From Perkinsus olseni (lineage: Eukaryota > Perkinsozoa > Perkinsida > Perkinsidae): a stretch of DNA of 64,000 nt. Shown here one piece after another: positions 20,401 through 32,300 of this stretch. Position numbers and translations under genes: made by a program. The notes beneath the pieces are model-generated. The model made no database searches and was not told the origin of the DNA. It saw only the letters and a program-made list of their open reading frames with translations. Location: assembly GCA_013115135.1 (NCBI GenBank), contig JABANP010000054.1, positions 1 through 64,000 of the forward strand, given 5' to 3'. Every line of letters begins with the position of its first letter. Position 1 is the first letter of the stretch.

Positions 20401-22500
20401 TCAAGATGCGCGAGCTACCTCTGAGATACGTCGAATGTTCGATGCTCTCTCTGCTGGATCGTAGCACAGTAATGCAGAAACTGTCTTCTCACAAAGCACT
20501 CTTTCCTCCTCGTTCAACTGTGGGGTGCGGAAGGGACGGAACGACGGCGGCTCGCGGTCGGCGGTGGCAATTGTGTGGAATATTTGCAGATGCTCGGAGT
20601 CGTGAAACTGAACCACGGAGGAGTCTACGATCACGCGGGACCATCGAAGGACCATCACATCCTCCCCAAAGGGCTTGGGTCCGAATAAGCACTCGAACAG
20701 GACGACTCCCAGAGACCAGTAGTCATACTCGTAGCTGTAACCCGAACCCAGGATGACCTCGGGTGCCTGCAGGAGCACAGCGTGGACGACGACAGCTCAG
20801 CACGTCGAGCGATCCAGCCTCACCATGTAGTGAGCAGTTCCAACCAATGAGAACGTTCGCTTCGGAGCCCCCTTAGTGAACTTCTTGGCGCTCCCAAAGT
20901 CGGCTAGTTTGAGGTAGCCCTGGGATAAGCATGGCATGCAAACTGACTTGAAGAGCTTTGATCACTGACTCAATCATATACGGAGTATGACAAAGATCAC
21001 CGGCTCCTAATCAACGCTTCGTCTCTAGTTTTGGTCGGAGCGTTCGCGTTCGTGATTTGTGTTCGGCAACATGGAGAAGAGATCCGCATGCTCGCCATCA
21101 ACTCACCCGGGAATCGAGAAGGAGATTCTCAGGTTTGAGGTCTCGGAAGACAATTCGATGGACCCTATGTAAATGCTGTAGCGCAGAATGGACGCTTCCT
21201 ACAATGAAGATATGCCATACCACACTATCCGATGTAGCTTCCGACCTGCGACAAACTTGCCGGCCTCAAATGAAAGGAGGCCAATACGACGCATACAAGT
21301 GTGGAGGTCTCCACCGGCGCAGCACTCCAGTAGGAAATACACGTATCTGTCTATGACGTCAAAGCCGGCGAAGTTCGGCTGCCTCTACTTCTCGTCCTGC
21401 AGTGTCGCCGCCTGACGTACTATGCATGGATGATCAACCTTCTTCAAGAGGTCTCGCTCTCGCTCCAGTATCCTGAGGGAAATCCTGGCTCACTCCTGTC
21501 GCAACACTGCTCGGTTTCAAGAGACCTCCTCCAGCCCCCTACTTGAGAGATCGGCTGCGGTTCGACTTCTTCACGCACTTCAGGGCCATGTCGACCGCCA
21601 TGTCCCCCGAATCTTCGCTGTGCGCAACCTGATATCCTGGCCGAGTGAAGGACTCTTCGAAGTGCCTTAGGAATCACCTTAACGCGCTTGACAGCACCGA
21701 ACGTTCCCTTCCCGAGAAGTCCCATCGGCATTAGGCAGGTCACCGGCAGTGTTGCCGCTTTGCAGAGGACGACACGCGATACGACTAGGAAGTAGAGAGC
21801 CTCTCCGAGCTCGTTACGGAGGGCGGGCAGATCGATCGAATACCTGTCGTAGTTGTTATCCCTTCACGACAACGACAGCGACAACTCACCCGATGGTAGC
21901 GGCCGGCTGTAGCCTGACTGTGAGTGACTGAGTGAATGGTCCCAGACCTACGCCTGTAATCAGCTTAGATCTCAAAGGCTTGGAGTTGTTGAAAGAATCT
22001 CTTAAGGCTACAAGGAACCTATATCCGTGGCGGCAGTAGCAGACACAAGAAGACTGCTACTCACCAAGACGAAGGTCCTTCCACCTCGAGCTCTAGTATG
22101 CACCCCGTGGGGTCGTCGCTCACCACTCGACGCATGATGTCACCGCGAGCCACCTTCAGCAGGGTCCGCTCGGGGATGTACTTGGCGAACCTCCTGGCCA
22201 ATAGGAGATTCATCCAACCAGACCAAGGGCGCCGAACCTCGTCCCCTTCAAAATTTCAAGTCGTAGCTCCTCCGAATCCTCAATCGTTCTTGGGGAGACA
22301 TCCGGACCTGTGCCACTCGAGTGCTTCCAATCACCAGTATTCATACTCCCCTCTCACTCTCGTTAGGAGAACCGCCGGCAGACGTGAACTTCGGTATGGG
22401 AATCGACAGCTTCATCAGATCAGAGTGTTAGCATTGTCGATACAAGTGAACTCTTCCTACAGACAAATGTGTGCATCAGTCTCGTCATAGCGTATAATCG
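20401..22500 (-). CDS. AGC-family protein kinase, probably PKG-like
   Basis: Kinase motifs appear in order on the minus strand: glycine loop GLLGKGTFGAVKRVK (about 21685-21730), the lysine in MALKCVKKSNRSRSLK, ERERDLLKKVDHPCIV, RYVYFLLECCAGGDLHTCM, catalytic loop IVFRDLKPENLLLD (about 21100-21160), then DFGSAKKFTKGAPKRTFSLV and GTAHYM (about 20830-20915). The final exon (20401-20778) gives APEVILGSGYSYEYDYWSLG and LFECLFGPKPFG, ending TGA 20401-20403. All catalytic residues are present. The GTAHYM/APE loop and the segment upstream of the glycine loop (ALRNELGEALYFLVV) resemble cGMP-dependent kinases. Weak cyclic-nucleotide-binding-like pieces lie at about 22050-22300 (EILKGTRFGALGLV, FAKYIPERTLLKVARGD), but the canonical phosphate-binding cassette is not clear. 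The C-lobe carries an insertion after GPKPFG. The N-terminal border is unresolved; the cullin ends at 22734. Confidence 0.75.
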
Positions 22501-22733
22501 AATGCTCTTTCAAAAACCTGTTTGAAAACGGTGAAAACTGTTTCTAGTGAGTCCCAGGACTACGGCTGACGTTCAACCAACGCCTCCATTCGGAGACAAG
22601 GTAGTGGTCAGGCCAGTTTCCCTTTTGTCATTCCCCTGCCAAGGAGGAGAGAGCCTCGGTAGTGGGCCGGTACTGCTTGCCCGACCGTCCACCACGATGA
22701 CAACGCAAATTCCGGTCAACAAAACGGGTGAAA

Positions 22734-25700
22734 CTACGCGAGGTAATGATACGTGCTGGGGTTAGACACATCCCTCTCCAGATACTCTCGCTCAATGAGG
22801 GACTCGATGCTGAGGGGAAAGCGAGTTCACGAAGCCGCGCAGGTTCGATCCCTGGGATTACCGTTTTTTGACTTCACCAATCTCCGCGGTGAAGGTTGCG
22901 CTACACTCCTTCAGCGTCTCGGCCACGAGAGAGTTGTGGGATAGCGTCTTCTTTGACTTCATGATCCGGACTAATACTGCGTCCAGAAGGAATCTGATAA
23001 ATTAATACTCGTAAAAATGCCGGGCCCAGGAATGGAACCCGCAACCTGCTTACTGTCGATCTTCATTAACCCTGCTCTCGGTGGCGCGGACCTCTGCCTT
23101 TTCGTCTCTTACGGCCATCTAAAGTCACAACAGTATAAGTATGCCGGCGCTGGGGATTGAACCCGGGTGGATGCCACCTGTGGAACGACAATGCGCCTCT
23201 TCTTATCTTGGAACTCCTTATTGAGACTGTACACTTCAGAGGCACCGACCTGCTTGTCCTCGGGACCTCCCGTAGACCTCCTCAGGACCTATCGTCGAGT
23301 CTATCAGGTATTAAACAGCCGATATCGTTAGCTTACTCGGACTCGGTAGACCATAGGGAAGAGGATTCGTCGGAGTTCCTCTATGGGAAGGCCGGTAACT
23401 GTGCAACAATCGTATTACAACGAGAGCGGTTCTTCGTAAAGATGACGGTAATTCCTCCCCATGCACTTGGACTTGAGTGATCGGAGGCAGCCGTTAGCGA
23501 GGGTCTCACGACCGAACCAAAGATGTCGTAGGCAGGGATCGAACCTGCGGCTCCTAACATACCTTCGGTAATCCTAGCGGCAGTAGCAGTGGCGTCATTG
23601 TTGAATACATCTGTGAGAACTATCGCCTGCGCAGCCGAGACGACCAGGTCCTTCACAGTCACTCGAGACCCGGTACTGCGCATATTATACCGGACCACTG
23701 CTCCACCCTGATGGAGGGTACGAAAAATTAAACACGCATGAAAGCAATCTACTGCCGTCTGACTCTTATTGGGGCCTCGTTGGAGCACTATAGAGAGAAC
23801 GATACGAATTGGGGATGTTGTGGTATCCACATGTCCTGTAATACAACTACTATCTAATTTGGCGGTATCAATGATCGCTTTCATTAACTTCATTAACATA
23901 CACGATCTGATCACTATCCCAACCAGACTTTAATGTACAGCATGATGGTCACAAGATGACATGCCAGCCAACTGCTGTCTTTCGGCCTACCCCTTTACGC
24001 AAGCAGCGAGGAATACCAGGAGAACCAGGAGTTGCAGGAATCGATTTCATTTCTCGTCAAGGCGCAGCCTACCAGTGACGGCATCCACGTGAGTGTCCGT
24101 CCGGAGTGTTTGCTGACGTAGAACTGCGTGAAGCTCTGCTGCAGTGATGATATCGGAGAGGGCAGCGTCGGAACCTAGCCGGACATACCGTTGCTGGCTG
24201 ACGAGGGACGGGCTGTGATAGTGTGGGCGAGTGCAGAGTGAATTCCGAACCCCACACCCTGCTCGATTCAGTTCAGCAGGATGTCGCCCTTCAGAAGGGT
24301 CGAAGGTGATCTCCTGACAGTCACGCTCTACCATAGTGGTGACCGAGGAGCTGCTGCGATGATAAGTAACCCATCGGCATGAAACGCATCCTTACATTCT
24401 TAGGCCACTGGGTGTAGGTCGGCCAGATACCAGACGTCAGGACCATTGCCTGAGTATCGGGGAATCAATAGGGCGTATCACAGGGAAGGAGTAACTTACC
24501 TCAAACTCCAGTCCATCACCACCACCACCCTGCTGCTGCTGTTGTTTCCTCTTCTCGGTGAACTCCTTGTTGAGCCCACAGCTGAGGTCCATATCCTTGT
24601 ACATTCCCTCCAGCTTGGACGTGAACCCTCCTGAAGGCGGGGATAGGCATCCCTCTGGAGGCAGCTCAAAGGGCTATGGCGATCATCACAAATTGAAGAG
24701 CAAGAAAGCAAGCCGCTCGGGAAAATCATTCACCCTTTAAAGATTATCGCTTCGCTCCGCTCACCTCCGCATTCTGTCCGCAATTTTTGCAGCATGAGTT
24801 TCTCTAGCTCATTGCCTCTGTACGAAGAATGCTCTAAAGACAGCAGCAACACCTCAGCAGACAACACGCCAGCATCATCAGCGCTGGTGTACCCGTGAGA
24901 GGCTCATCGGTCCCTCTGATAGTGTGCGCGCTCAGTAATCTTTTGGCCAAGTCATTCTTATAATGAGCCTCGAAAATATCCTTCGCTGAGATGAACCTGA
25001 AGATACGCATCAAACTCTGGTCCGAGCCTCGTGAACGACCGAGCAACACGAACGCCGCTACTGCGCCACTCGAGACCACAGTCGAGATTGGTAACGCCAT
25101 CTCTGTGGCAGAAAACCAGACACCACGGTCGTGGTCCTGAGCGGTAGGCCTACCTGAATAGAGTCATAACGGAGTCCATCCGTCCTTCCACTTCCTCTGC
25201 TGTCAAACTGTTTTTGACATTACGAACGTACGATCCGATAGAATCGTCACAGTATCTGTCACATCGAGGGCACTTCGGGCTTCCGGTCGACACTAGTTCC
25301 GCCGCTTACTTGGCTAAGAGGTGCGCTGACTTGTTCACTTGATCGCAGCCATTCATGAAGGCCTGGAAAAGCAAAGCGTCATACGCCCCCGAATGTCGCG
25401 CGCCGCAAAATTACCATCCAAATTAAGGATGGCCAGGTAGTGTCGAGAAGTGAGGTAGCCAGAAACGCACGGAGCAGGAGGCCTTACCTCGAAGGCCTCC
25501 TTGACAGAGATCTTGAAGGCTACAGCGAGCTCAGGGTCGGCGAAGGTGTCACTGAGTATCCGATCCAAGTTCTCCTTCAGAGTGAGCAGCTCCTTGATGA
25601 GGCCAACTCCTTCGGCCAGAGTGTTGTAGGCAAGATATCTTCAGGTTCACCGTGCAAGATACGAAATAGGTTGCGTATCAGCCTACTTCTTCATCAATGC

Positions 25701-27885
25701 CTCTCCTATCGCCCGTATTGCATGAGACCAGGAGGACTTCAACTCCGATGTGACATGAACCATCTAAAAACCGGTGGCGTCTTCCACTCGAGATCACAAA
25801 GTTGGAGATTTCCCACTAGGAAATCAAAGGGATCAACCTAGTAGAATTTCCTACCACACCAAACGTAAAAAAACTCACCTCTAAAGACCGGAGCAGGGTC
25901 TTCGTGGCATCTATCTGCGGCTCAGGTTTGGCATCCAGAAGTTCAAGCAGGCGCTCTGTACTGGTCAAAGATGCGCTGTGCATGACCAGCTGAATGAAAA
26001 TTCGGTAATCGAGTGAGCGGAGCGAAGCACAACGCACTCACCAGCTGATCCCTGAGAATTCTATCCGTGTCCTGCCATGTATGCGGATGGAGTTTGCACG
26101 CGTCATGCAAAGCCTTCTCCTTCTTCCATACACCCTCTACATAATCGAGGTACCTTCACACCTCGAGGTCCCCGGTTCGATTCCACCCAAGGGCACTAAA
26201 AATCTACGACGCGTGAACCGCAAAGCGACCATCCCGGGTTAGAGCGATCATCTGTTGCCCACAGCGGCAGCAGTACGAAGCCCACTTACTCTTCAGTCGC
26301 GAGTGTGTCGATCTTGGACGCCGACTGAAACACATGACAACTACAGTACTCCACAAAGTGCGGCTCGAGCGGAGCGAGGCAGCAGTCGCTAGTGCGTTTT
26401 CACCAAGGCATCCCAATTGTCCTCTACTACGGCCGTGGGTATCAGCGTTGGATACTTGCCTCACCTCCTCCTGATAAAACTCCTTAGTAGCCTCTTCAAA
26501 GGATCTTTCAAACGTATCTTTATACATGTCCAGGGACCTGCTCCAGTATAATCGATAACAACAATAATCTTCGCAGTGCGGTATGACCGTATCATGACAA
26601 TAACGTCCCCGTAGAGTTCCCAGGAGGGATCTTCTTCCGTCCCTGTAGCCCTGCTGTGCTGTATGCAGGTGAGAAGGCACCCACATGCACGAGAAACCAC
26701 GGACCCCTCGCTACGTTTATCGTCCCAGGCACACTGAAAGGGTCACAGCTGTACTCATTCTAACGGAGGTGGCGCGGGTTCGATCCCCGCAGACTGCCTT
26801 TATCCGCTCACCATATCCTTCTTCAGCATCCCCAGGCCCATTTCTCTCAGCCCGATCGGTAAATTCTTCCGCGTGCGCAAGGAATCTTTCTCCTCCGGGA
26901 GTATACCTCCCACTGCAGCCAGGAAATTATCCAACGGTAGAAAGATATTCCGAACCAGGCCCTGAAGGGAGATCTTTCCTCGGGCATTTCTAACGAGGAA
27001 TTCGAGGGTACAGGAAGATACAAGAACACGAAATAGCATAGAGTGTAAAACGTGTGGTAAACGAGATCGCACCGACACCAGTGATATCCAGAGTGAGTCC
27101 CTCGGGGAGGAAAGTACCCGGAGATAGGTCAGCAGCAGAGAGATTCCGAGTCGAAGAATCACGCAAAGAATTGCTGTGGAAAATTCTTCACTACGTTGGT
27201 GATGGATGGTCCTTACAAGATCTCGTCTATGACGTTTCCATGCATCCTGTACATGTTTGAGATACTCCAAAGCCTCGTGAATATCAGAATCATCAACTTC
27301 ACATTCCGAGATTGACCTGACCCCGTGTTGGTGTAGTAAAGGAAGGCAATAACCCGACGCGCGCGCCCCTGTGATCGATTAGCTTCATCCACTCACTTGA
27401 CAATTGAAAAAATATGACTGTGCAATTCCCTCTGCAGGAGATCGAACAATTCGAGCTCACGGCCGTTCCGGCATATGGTATCGACCTGAGAGAATAGACT
27501 TTTGAAGTTCGCCAGGCGAACGCGCACGACAAAAAAATGGTTAGTTGCTTCGCTCCGCCGGAAGAACACTGGAGCAGGTCTTGACACGGTTGAAAGGGGG
27601 GCCTTACGATGCGGTATCGTTCCTCAAGACTCTTGCTCCCTTGCATTTTCTCCACGCCACCATCACAACCATAACTCGCTCTCACAGCTCCTCTCAAGCT
27701 CTTCTCCCACGCCTCAGCGACAAAATCCGCGGGAAGCTCCGGTGGATGAACTAACAGCAAAATACCCCCATAGAGAATCGAACCCACCACCTATCGCACG
27801 AGAACCCGAGCTCAAACCAGTTCCGCTACTCCATCTGACGAACACTACCTTGGAAAGGCTTCAATATCAACTTCCGTTCCAACAT
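22734..27885 (-). CDS. Cullin, scaffold of a cullin-RING ubiquitin ligase
   Basis: Start ATG 27883-27885, MLERKLILKPFQ, spliced across the intron 27751-27848 to HPPELPADFVAEAWEKS and SLEERYRIV, the N-terminal cullin helices that bind adaptors. Then EALEYLKHVQDAWKRHRRDL (about 27180-27250), DMYKDTFERSFEEATKEFYQ (about 26480), LSDTFADPELAVAFKISV, DIFEAHYKNDLAKRLL (about 24940-24990, the cullin-homology hallmark), FTSKLEGMYKDMDL (about 24590-24640), VSAAQAIVLTDVFNND, VTGLPIEELRRILFPMVYRV and VYSLNKEFQDKKRRIVVPQ. The neddylation region follows: VRIMKSKKTLSHNSLVAETL and, after intron 22810-22861, IESLIEREYLERD. The end is STYHYLA and stop 22734-22736. The lysine in VRIMKSKK is the expected NEDD8 site. 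A QQQQQGGGGDG insertion follows the GMYKDMDL segment. The cullin subtype was not determined. Several introns contain tRNA T-arm-like sequence. Confidence 0.9.
22810..22861 (-). repeat. Cullin intron with tRNA T-arm-like sequence (antisense to gene)
   Basis: A 52-nt intron, gt at 22860-22861 and ag at 22810-22811. The plus strand reads GCAGGTTCGATCCCTGGG, which fits the TPsiC arm/B-box consensus GGTTCGANTCC. Confidence 0.6.
22994..23053 (-). repeat. Cullin intron with tRNA T-arm-like sequence
   Basis: A 60-nt intron between VNEDRQ and FLLDAV. The gene strand reads GCGGGTTCCATTCCTGGGCC, a degenerate T-arm. Confidence 0.55.
23119..23177 (-). repeat. Cullin intron with tRNA T-arm-like sequence
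   Basis: A 59-nt intron after RRIVVPQ. The gene strand has CCCGGGTTCAATCCCCAG, followed by GCGCCGGC. Confidence 0.6.
23399..23562 (-). repeat. Cullin intron with tRNA T-arm-like sequence
   Basis: A 164-nt intron after AARITE. At 23530-23551 the gene strand reads GCAGGTTCGATCCCTGCC, a perfect 5-bp T stem with a TTCGATC loop. Confidence 0.65.
26168..26190 (+). repeat. tRNA T-arm-like sequence inside the cullin gene (antisense)
   Basis: The plus strand reads CCCCGGTTCGATTCCACCC in what appears to be non-coding DNA between cullin exons. Confidence 0.45.
26734..26811 (-). repeat. Cullin intron with tRNA T-arm-like sequence (antisense to gene)
   Basis: A 78-nt intron after LGMLKKDM. The plus strand reads GCGCGGGTTCGATCCCCGC with a full 5-bp T stem. 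Confidence 0.65.
27751..27848 (-). repeat. Cullin first intron with a longer tRNA-like sequence
   Basis: A 98-nt intron. The gene strand runs from GGAGTAGCGGAACTGGTTTG through GTGGGTTCGATTCTC to TATGGGGGT. It looks like a decayed tRNA with D-arm and T-arm remnants rather than a T-arm alone. Confidence 0.6.
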
Positions 27886-28446
27886 AGGATGATAAACAGC
27901 GGCTTGCCCTGGTCTGTATGCAATCGATTTAGCCAGCCTAAAGTGCGTCCATGAGAAGCCAAATAACCTCCTGTCCGATCTCACTTTGAGTATCTTCTCA
28001 TCGGTGGCAGCCTATCCGGCATCGTTATACTATGATGATTGCTAGACATAATTCTTCGCCGTGCGCTAGGATGCATTTCAGCTGTAGTGGTCGTGCTGGA
28101 GTCGTCCACCATAGGAGCTGCAGGAGCACTAGTCGACAGGTCTGAAACTCACCATTTTTGCCCTACTGTCACTTCTACCCATTTCTATGCTCATGCTCAA
28201 TACCAGAACTTCAGGCACCCCAACCTTGTAATTTTCTGACTCTTCCGCTGCAGCTTTGACGATTTTGACGAACTCGAACTTTCGGATTCCGCCAATGACG
28301 AGTCCCCAATTGGCTTTCATTAGACCTGATCCCGATCCGGGAGCCCCGAGCTCTTACTTCTCGCACGTTTCTTTGTGCTGCTTGTTCGCTCCTGCGCAAG
28401 CGATTCCTTCCCCCGGTCAGACCCTCGGACGACTTCAACACTCTCA

Positions 28447-28815
28447 ATGTCCTCATCAGAAGACGATAATGATGGTGAGCTCATGGACCCCTTATCTAAG
28501 ATGGACGCTTTCATCATAGGATTCACCACAACCCATGCTGAGACGCTCAACGCTTCGCAACGACCCCTAGGGGATGCGCCAAGATGTACTGAAGATCAAA
28601 TTGAGTGGGCCTGCACAGCAGTGCGCATACAACATCTACGTTGTATTAGCATGATTCGCGCCCGATCAGTGACAGAGGAAGCCCTCAACAGGGCTACCTG
28701 CCCTGAGTTTAAGAGCACTCTCACGACAATTTCTCATCCGATAAACGGGATGCATGGAATGCTCTTTATACTTAGGAAAAGTGGTCTACTGAGTAGTGTT
28801 CCGTACCACTACTAG
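28447..28815 (+). CDS. Hypothetical protein, 122 residues
   Basis: ATG 28447 opens a 122-codon ORF starting MSSSEDDNDGELMDPLSKMD, with an acidic, Ser-rich N-terminus and a mixed helical remainder. No known domain. Evidence against it: the opposite strand has an equally plausible Ser/Asp/Lys-rich reading (from Met near 28517: MMKASILDKGSMSSPSL and later STKKRARS), which could be the first exon of a minus-strand gene running to about 28100. A foldback at 28779-28836 overlaps the end of this ORF. Confidence 0.3.
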   Translation: MSSSEDDNDGELMDPLSKMDAFIIGFTTTHAETLNASQRPLGDAPRCTEDQIEWACTAVRIQHLRCISMIRARSVTEEALNRATCPEFKSTLTTISHPINGMHGMLFILRKSGLLSSVPYHY

Positions 28816-28836
28816 TATTACAGTAGTAGACCACTT
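28779..28836. repeat. Inverted repeat with nested inner hairpin
   Basis: AAGTGGTCTACT pairs perfectly with AGTAGACCACTT. An inner arm GTAGTG...CACTAC lies inside, giving a branched foldback. It could act as a 3'-end signal or be a MITE remnant. Confidence 0.7.
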
Positions 28837-29384
28837 CGTGAGTGCATCCAGTAAAACTACCAAGTCCAAAGGGATTGCCTATGCTAGCAGGGTGATGATG
28901 ATACTTCAACTCCAATGACCCCGAGGCGGATCTACTTTAACGACAGGAGAGTCCTATGAATGCCGATGGACACGTCTAAGCCCACTAGGCCACTACTACT
29001 GTTATAGTAGCGCTGTGACAGCTCGAGTGCGGGCGATTGAGGGCGATGTAACAGATTGAACACGATAAGACGCTGCCACAGGCCTCAGCTGCAAGACCAG
29101 TATTACCCGAATCATCATCGTGCCACTCCGCCGCCCTCTGCTGTGATGGAAATGACATTCGTGTAGAATAATGCGTCAACTGAAATCGGACAGGTTCTCT
29201 GGGAAAAAAAGGAAGGCAGAAATTCCTGGTCACGCCGACTAGGGCAAACACGGTGTTACCATGTGATGATAAGTGCGCTGAAAATGAGCGGAGCGATGCA
29301 GTTTCTCGCTTTTCGTGCATTTAGGTTTTTCGTGTCACCATCAGCGCAAGATACCGTCGAGTAAACTCAAGCATCAGTTTTCCA
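28837..29384. other. Intergenic, no gene supported
   Basis: Only motif-free short ORFs, including 28985-29320 (-). Confidence 0.4.
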
Positions 29385-32300
29385 ATGAGGCTCCTTTACT
29401 TCATAAACTGGTCATTCGCGCTATGCTACTCGTCGGTAGTGTCGGCTGAGGGAGCTACTGTGTCCTTGCCGGACTTCAGCTGCTACCATTCGGAACTTCG
29501 GAGCGTGGACCATCTACAGATCGATGCCGCCTTGGTCGACCGCTTGTCCAACGCCGAAGAAACATGCGAAATTGCTCGCTTATCAGTTACACTCAGAGTT
29601 GCAATTTGGAACCTACGAGAACTCGCGCTTGCGTGCCATATACCAACTTTTTGGCGAATCATGCATTGCCCAGCGGAGATTGTTGACCACTTCGCTGTGA
29701 TACCGCATGTGACCTCCGCAGTCGACGAAGCCTTCATTGCTGCCGTGACGACGCCTCCCGGGACCGGCCATGGTGGGGTCTATTCTGGCTTCCGGGTTCA
29801 CTTGTTTTTAAGAGGGGCTGCCGAGTGGATGATTTTCACTCTGCTTGACCGATTTCGTAGTGAGTTGATCGACCTGAGCACTCACCTAGAATTCACTTAT
29901 GGCGGCGGGACTATCGATTTGGGTACCCTGGTCGTTGGGTCCAGCATGAGAGAAACATCATGCGCTCGTCAAAGGACCGTGTGACGGCTTCATTGCCAGC
30001 AGCAGATGGCAGCAACTACGATCAGCGACTATCGAGGCAGCTCAATTCGTGTCGAAACTTCTCACCGAGGACTGGGCAGATAGGGTGAATTTTCGCATCG
30101 CTCCGCCGTTCTCGACCTCGTGTATCGGGATGCATTCGCTACCGCTGCCCGACTGGCTGATGCGATCTTTGTGGAGTTCGGCGACGGTCCTGGTCATGAG
30201 GCTTGCTACAAGGAGTGCCTTCCTCGGCACAGTAGCAATGAACCTACTCAGAAGCGTCCCCTTCGCAGTGCTCGATAAGGAGGCCTGGCTGGAGCGCTTT
30301 CTAGTGGCAGCCATGGCTATGCAGACGCAGACGTCCATGGTCGCCAGCATGGCTGATGAAGAATTCTGGCCGACCTTCGTATTTTGGCATCTGCTACTCA
30401 GATTGAAGAGTCCTAAGGAGTACCCTCGCACGTCCTCACCAAACCCTGCTTTCTTATCATTTCTGGCCGCGCTTTTCCCGAGAGACATGGCGGCTTTCAC
30501 GAAGCCTACGGTGCTATTTGAGCAAGCGTATCTCAGTGTGCATGGTTCTGAAGGGCGACGGATTCTCACCGATGCAGAGCGACTTGATATTATGGATGCA
30601 GTACAGACGGTTGCAAGTATGACTGAAGGTATGCCGGAAGATTCTCTTCTTTACGTTACTGTTGGTCACGGGAGACATCTTGATAAGGTAGGTCCCAGGG
30701 GCTCTCGACTGTATTATTTTCTCTCAGAAGTTCTGTGAGAGAATGATGGAGTCGACTGACAGTCTGCGAGGGCCCTCTTGACGACTTTAGATCTCGCTGC
30801 GGAAGGTAACCACCTTCCCCCTCAGGTGCTGCCTCGATGGCTACACATCATACCACAGCAGCATCCAGTATTGGTATACACGGTGGACGCCCTCAGCAAT
30901 CGTCATTGTAATGATGCCCGATCACTAGGCCTCGGAGTAGCCTGTCTGGCAGCACCAGAGGGATCCACTGTCCAGGTGGCCAAGTGAGTTAGGGCTTACT
31001 TCTCGGAAGAGGGTTCCGTCGGATCGGCTAGAATGAGAGCCTTGACTACTCCTATTCCTCGACCATTCACCTCGACAGGCAACCTAGACTGGGGCGCCCT
31101 AGTATAGTTCATCGTGTGACACAATTCGTTGCCTGCAGCCGAAGCGTACGATAATCATATGCACGCTTAATGCTTATCGCATTACGATAAGAATTCAGTG
31201 TGCAGTAGTGTTCTCCGCGGGATGCATTGCCGCGGGGCAAGGTTATTGCCTGTCTTCGCACTATGAACTAGCCAAAGCCTCTCCCCTCAAGTGCCAACAC
31301 GAGCGGCATGCCGAGGATGCTCAGTTGGTAGGCATTCAGCTGTCCTGAGTTCGGCGGCGATGAGATGTCGCATTCGGTGGAGGTCGAGTAGCAGCTCGAC
31401 GGAGTGTGCAACTAGAAGACTAGATCTGCTGACTCGTCCACCAGTGCTCATTACATCCAGTACTTGGACACTTCCCAAACAGGTACGCAATTCTCGCTCT
31501 CCTCTGTGCTTGTGGCGTTCCGACCGTCTTTCTCGACCTCAAACAAGCTTTGCTGCGCGATCCCAGCCCCTCTATCATCGCCGTGAAAGAATACGACATG
31601 GCTTTCAGCTCCTATTTACTCAGTGACTCACTCAACCCCACCATCATGTAGGGCCTCTCATTGGCCGCTGGTGACGCTCAACAGCGTCTCTGGTAGATAC
31701 AGTCGCCCCTCGACGCAGACTTGCCGAGTAAATCGAGACATGCTTCAGTGGATCTGGGAATCCCCATTTGCTGATGATAGGGACGGGCTGAATGCGATTG
31801 CCGGTCACACTCCTAGAGATCAGTTTATTAAGAACTATCGAGACGGTCAAGTGTAGTGATGCCTCGAACAGTCCCCTCACCGGTAAACCCTGGCCACAAG
31901 GTTGTCCTTCGCGACGCGGCGTAAGAGTGCAAGGAGCCCGCTCAACTTCACTGTGCTGAACAGTCGTCGTGAATACGCCTCCGGTGACGGATGGATAGCT
32001 TTCGACAGCGATGATCGTGATATTGGTAGACCCGACTGCACTTCTGCTGCACACATGATGAGCCGTCCTAGGTGACCTCATCTCCATGAGCTTCTGGAGT
32101 ATGGAGGATACTCGACACGGCGTTACAGAAGATACTCTCTTCGAAGTCTTCTACGCTAACAACTGCTCTAATGGTAAACCTGGGGATTTTTCCGACTGTA
32201 ACTGCAGCCCGGTCTCCGTCTAAGGCATGCCCGCCGACCAGCACCATCATGACCGTAATGGTCGTCTTCCCTCCTCCAGAGAGCCTTCCGTCGGGGTGTC

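Noticed and set aside
22838..22860. tRNA gene inside the cullin
   Set aside because: Only a T-arm-like piece in a 52-nt intron; no acceptor, D or anticodon arms.
23381..23914. 177-codon minus ORF as a separate gene
   Set aside because: It spans two cullin exons and intervening introns by chance readthrough; the cullin frames fit the family better.
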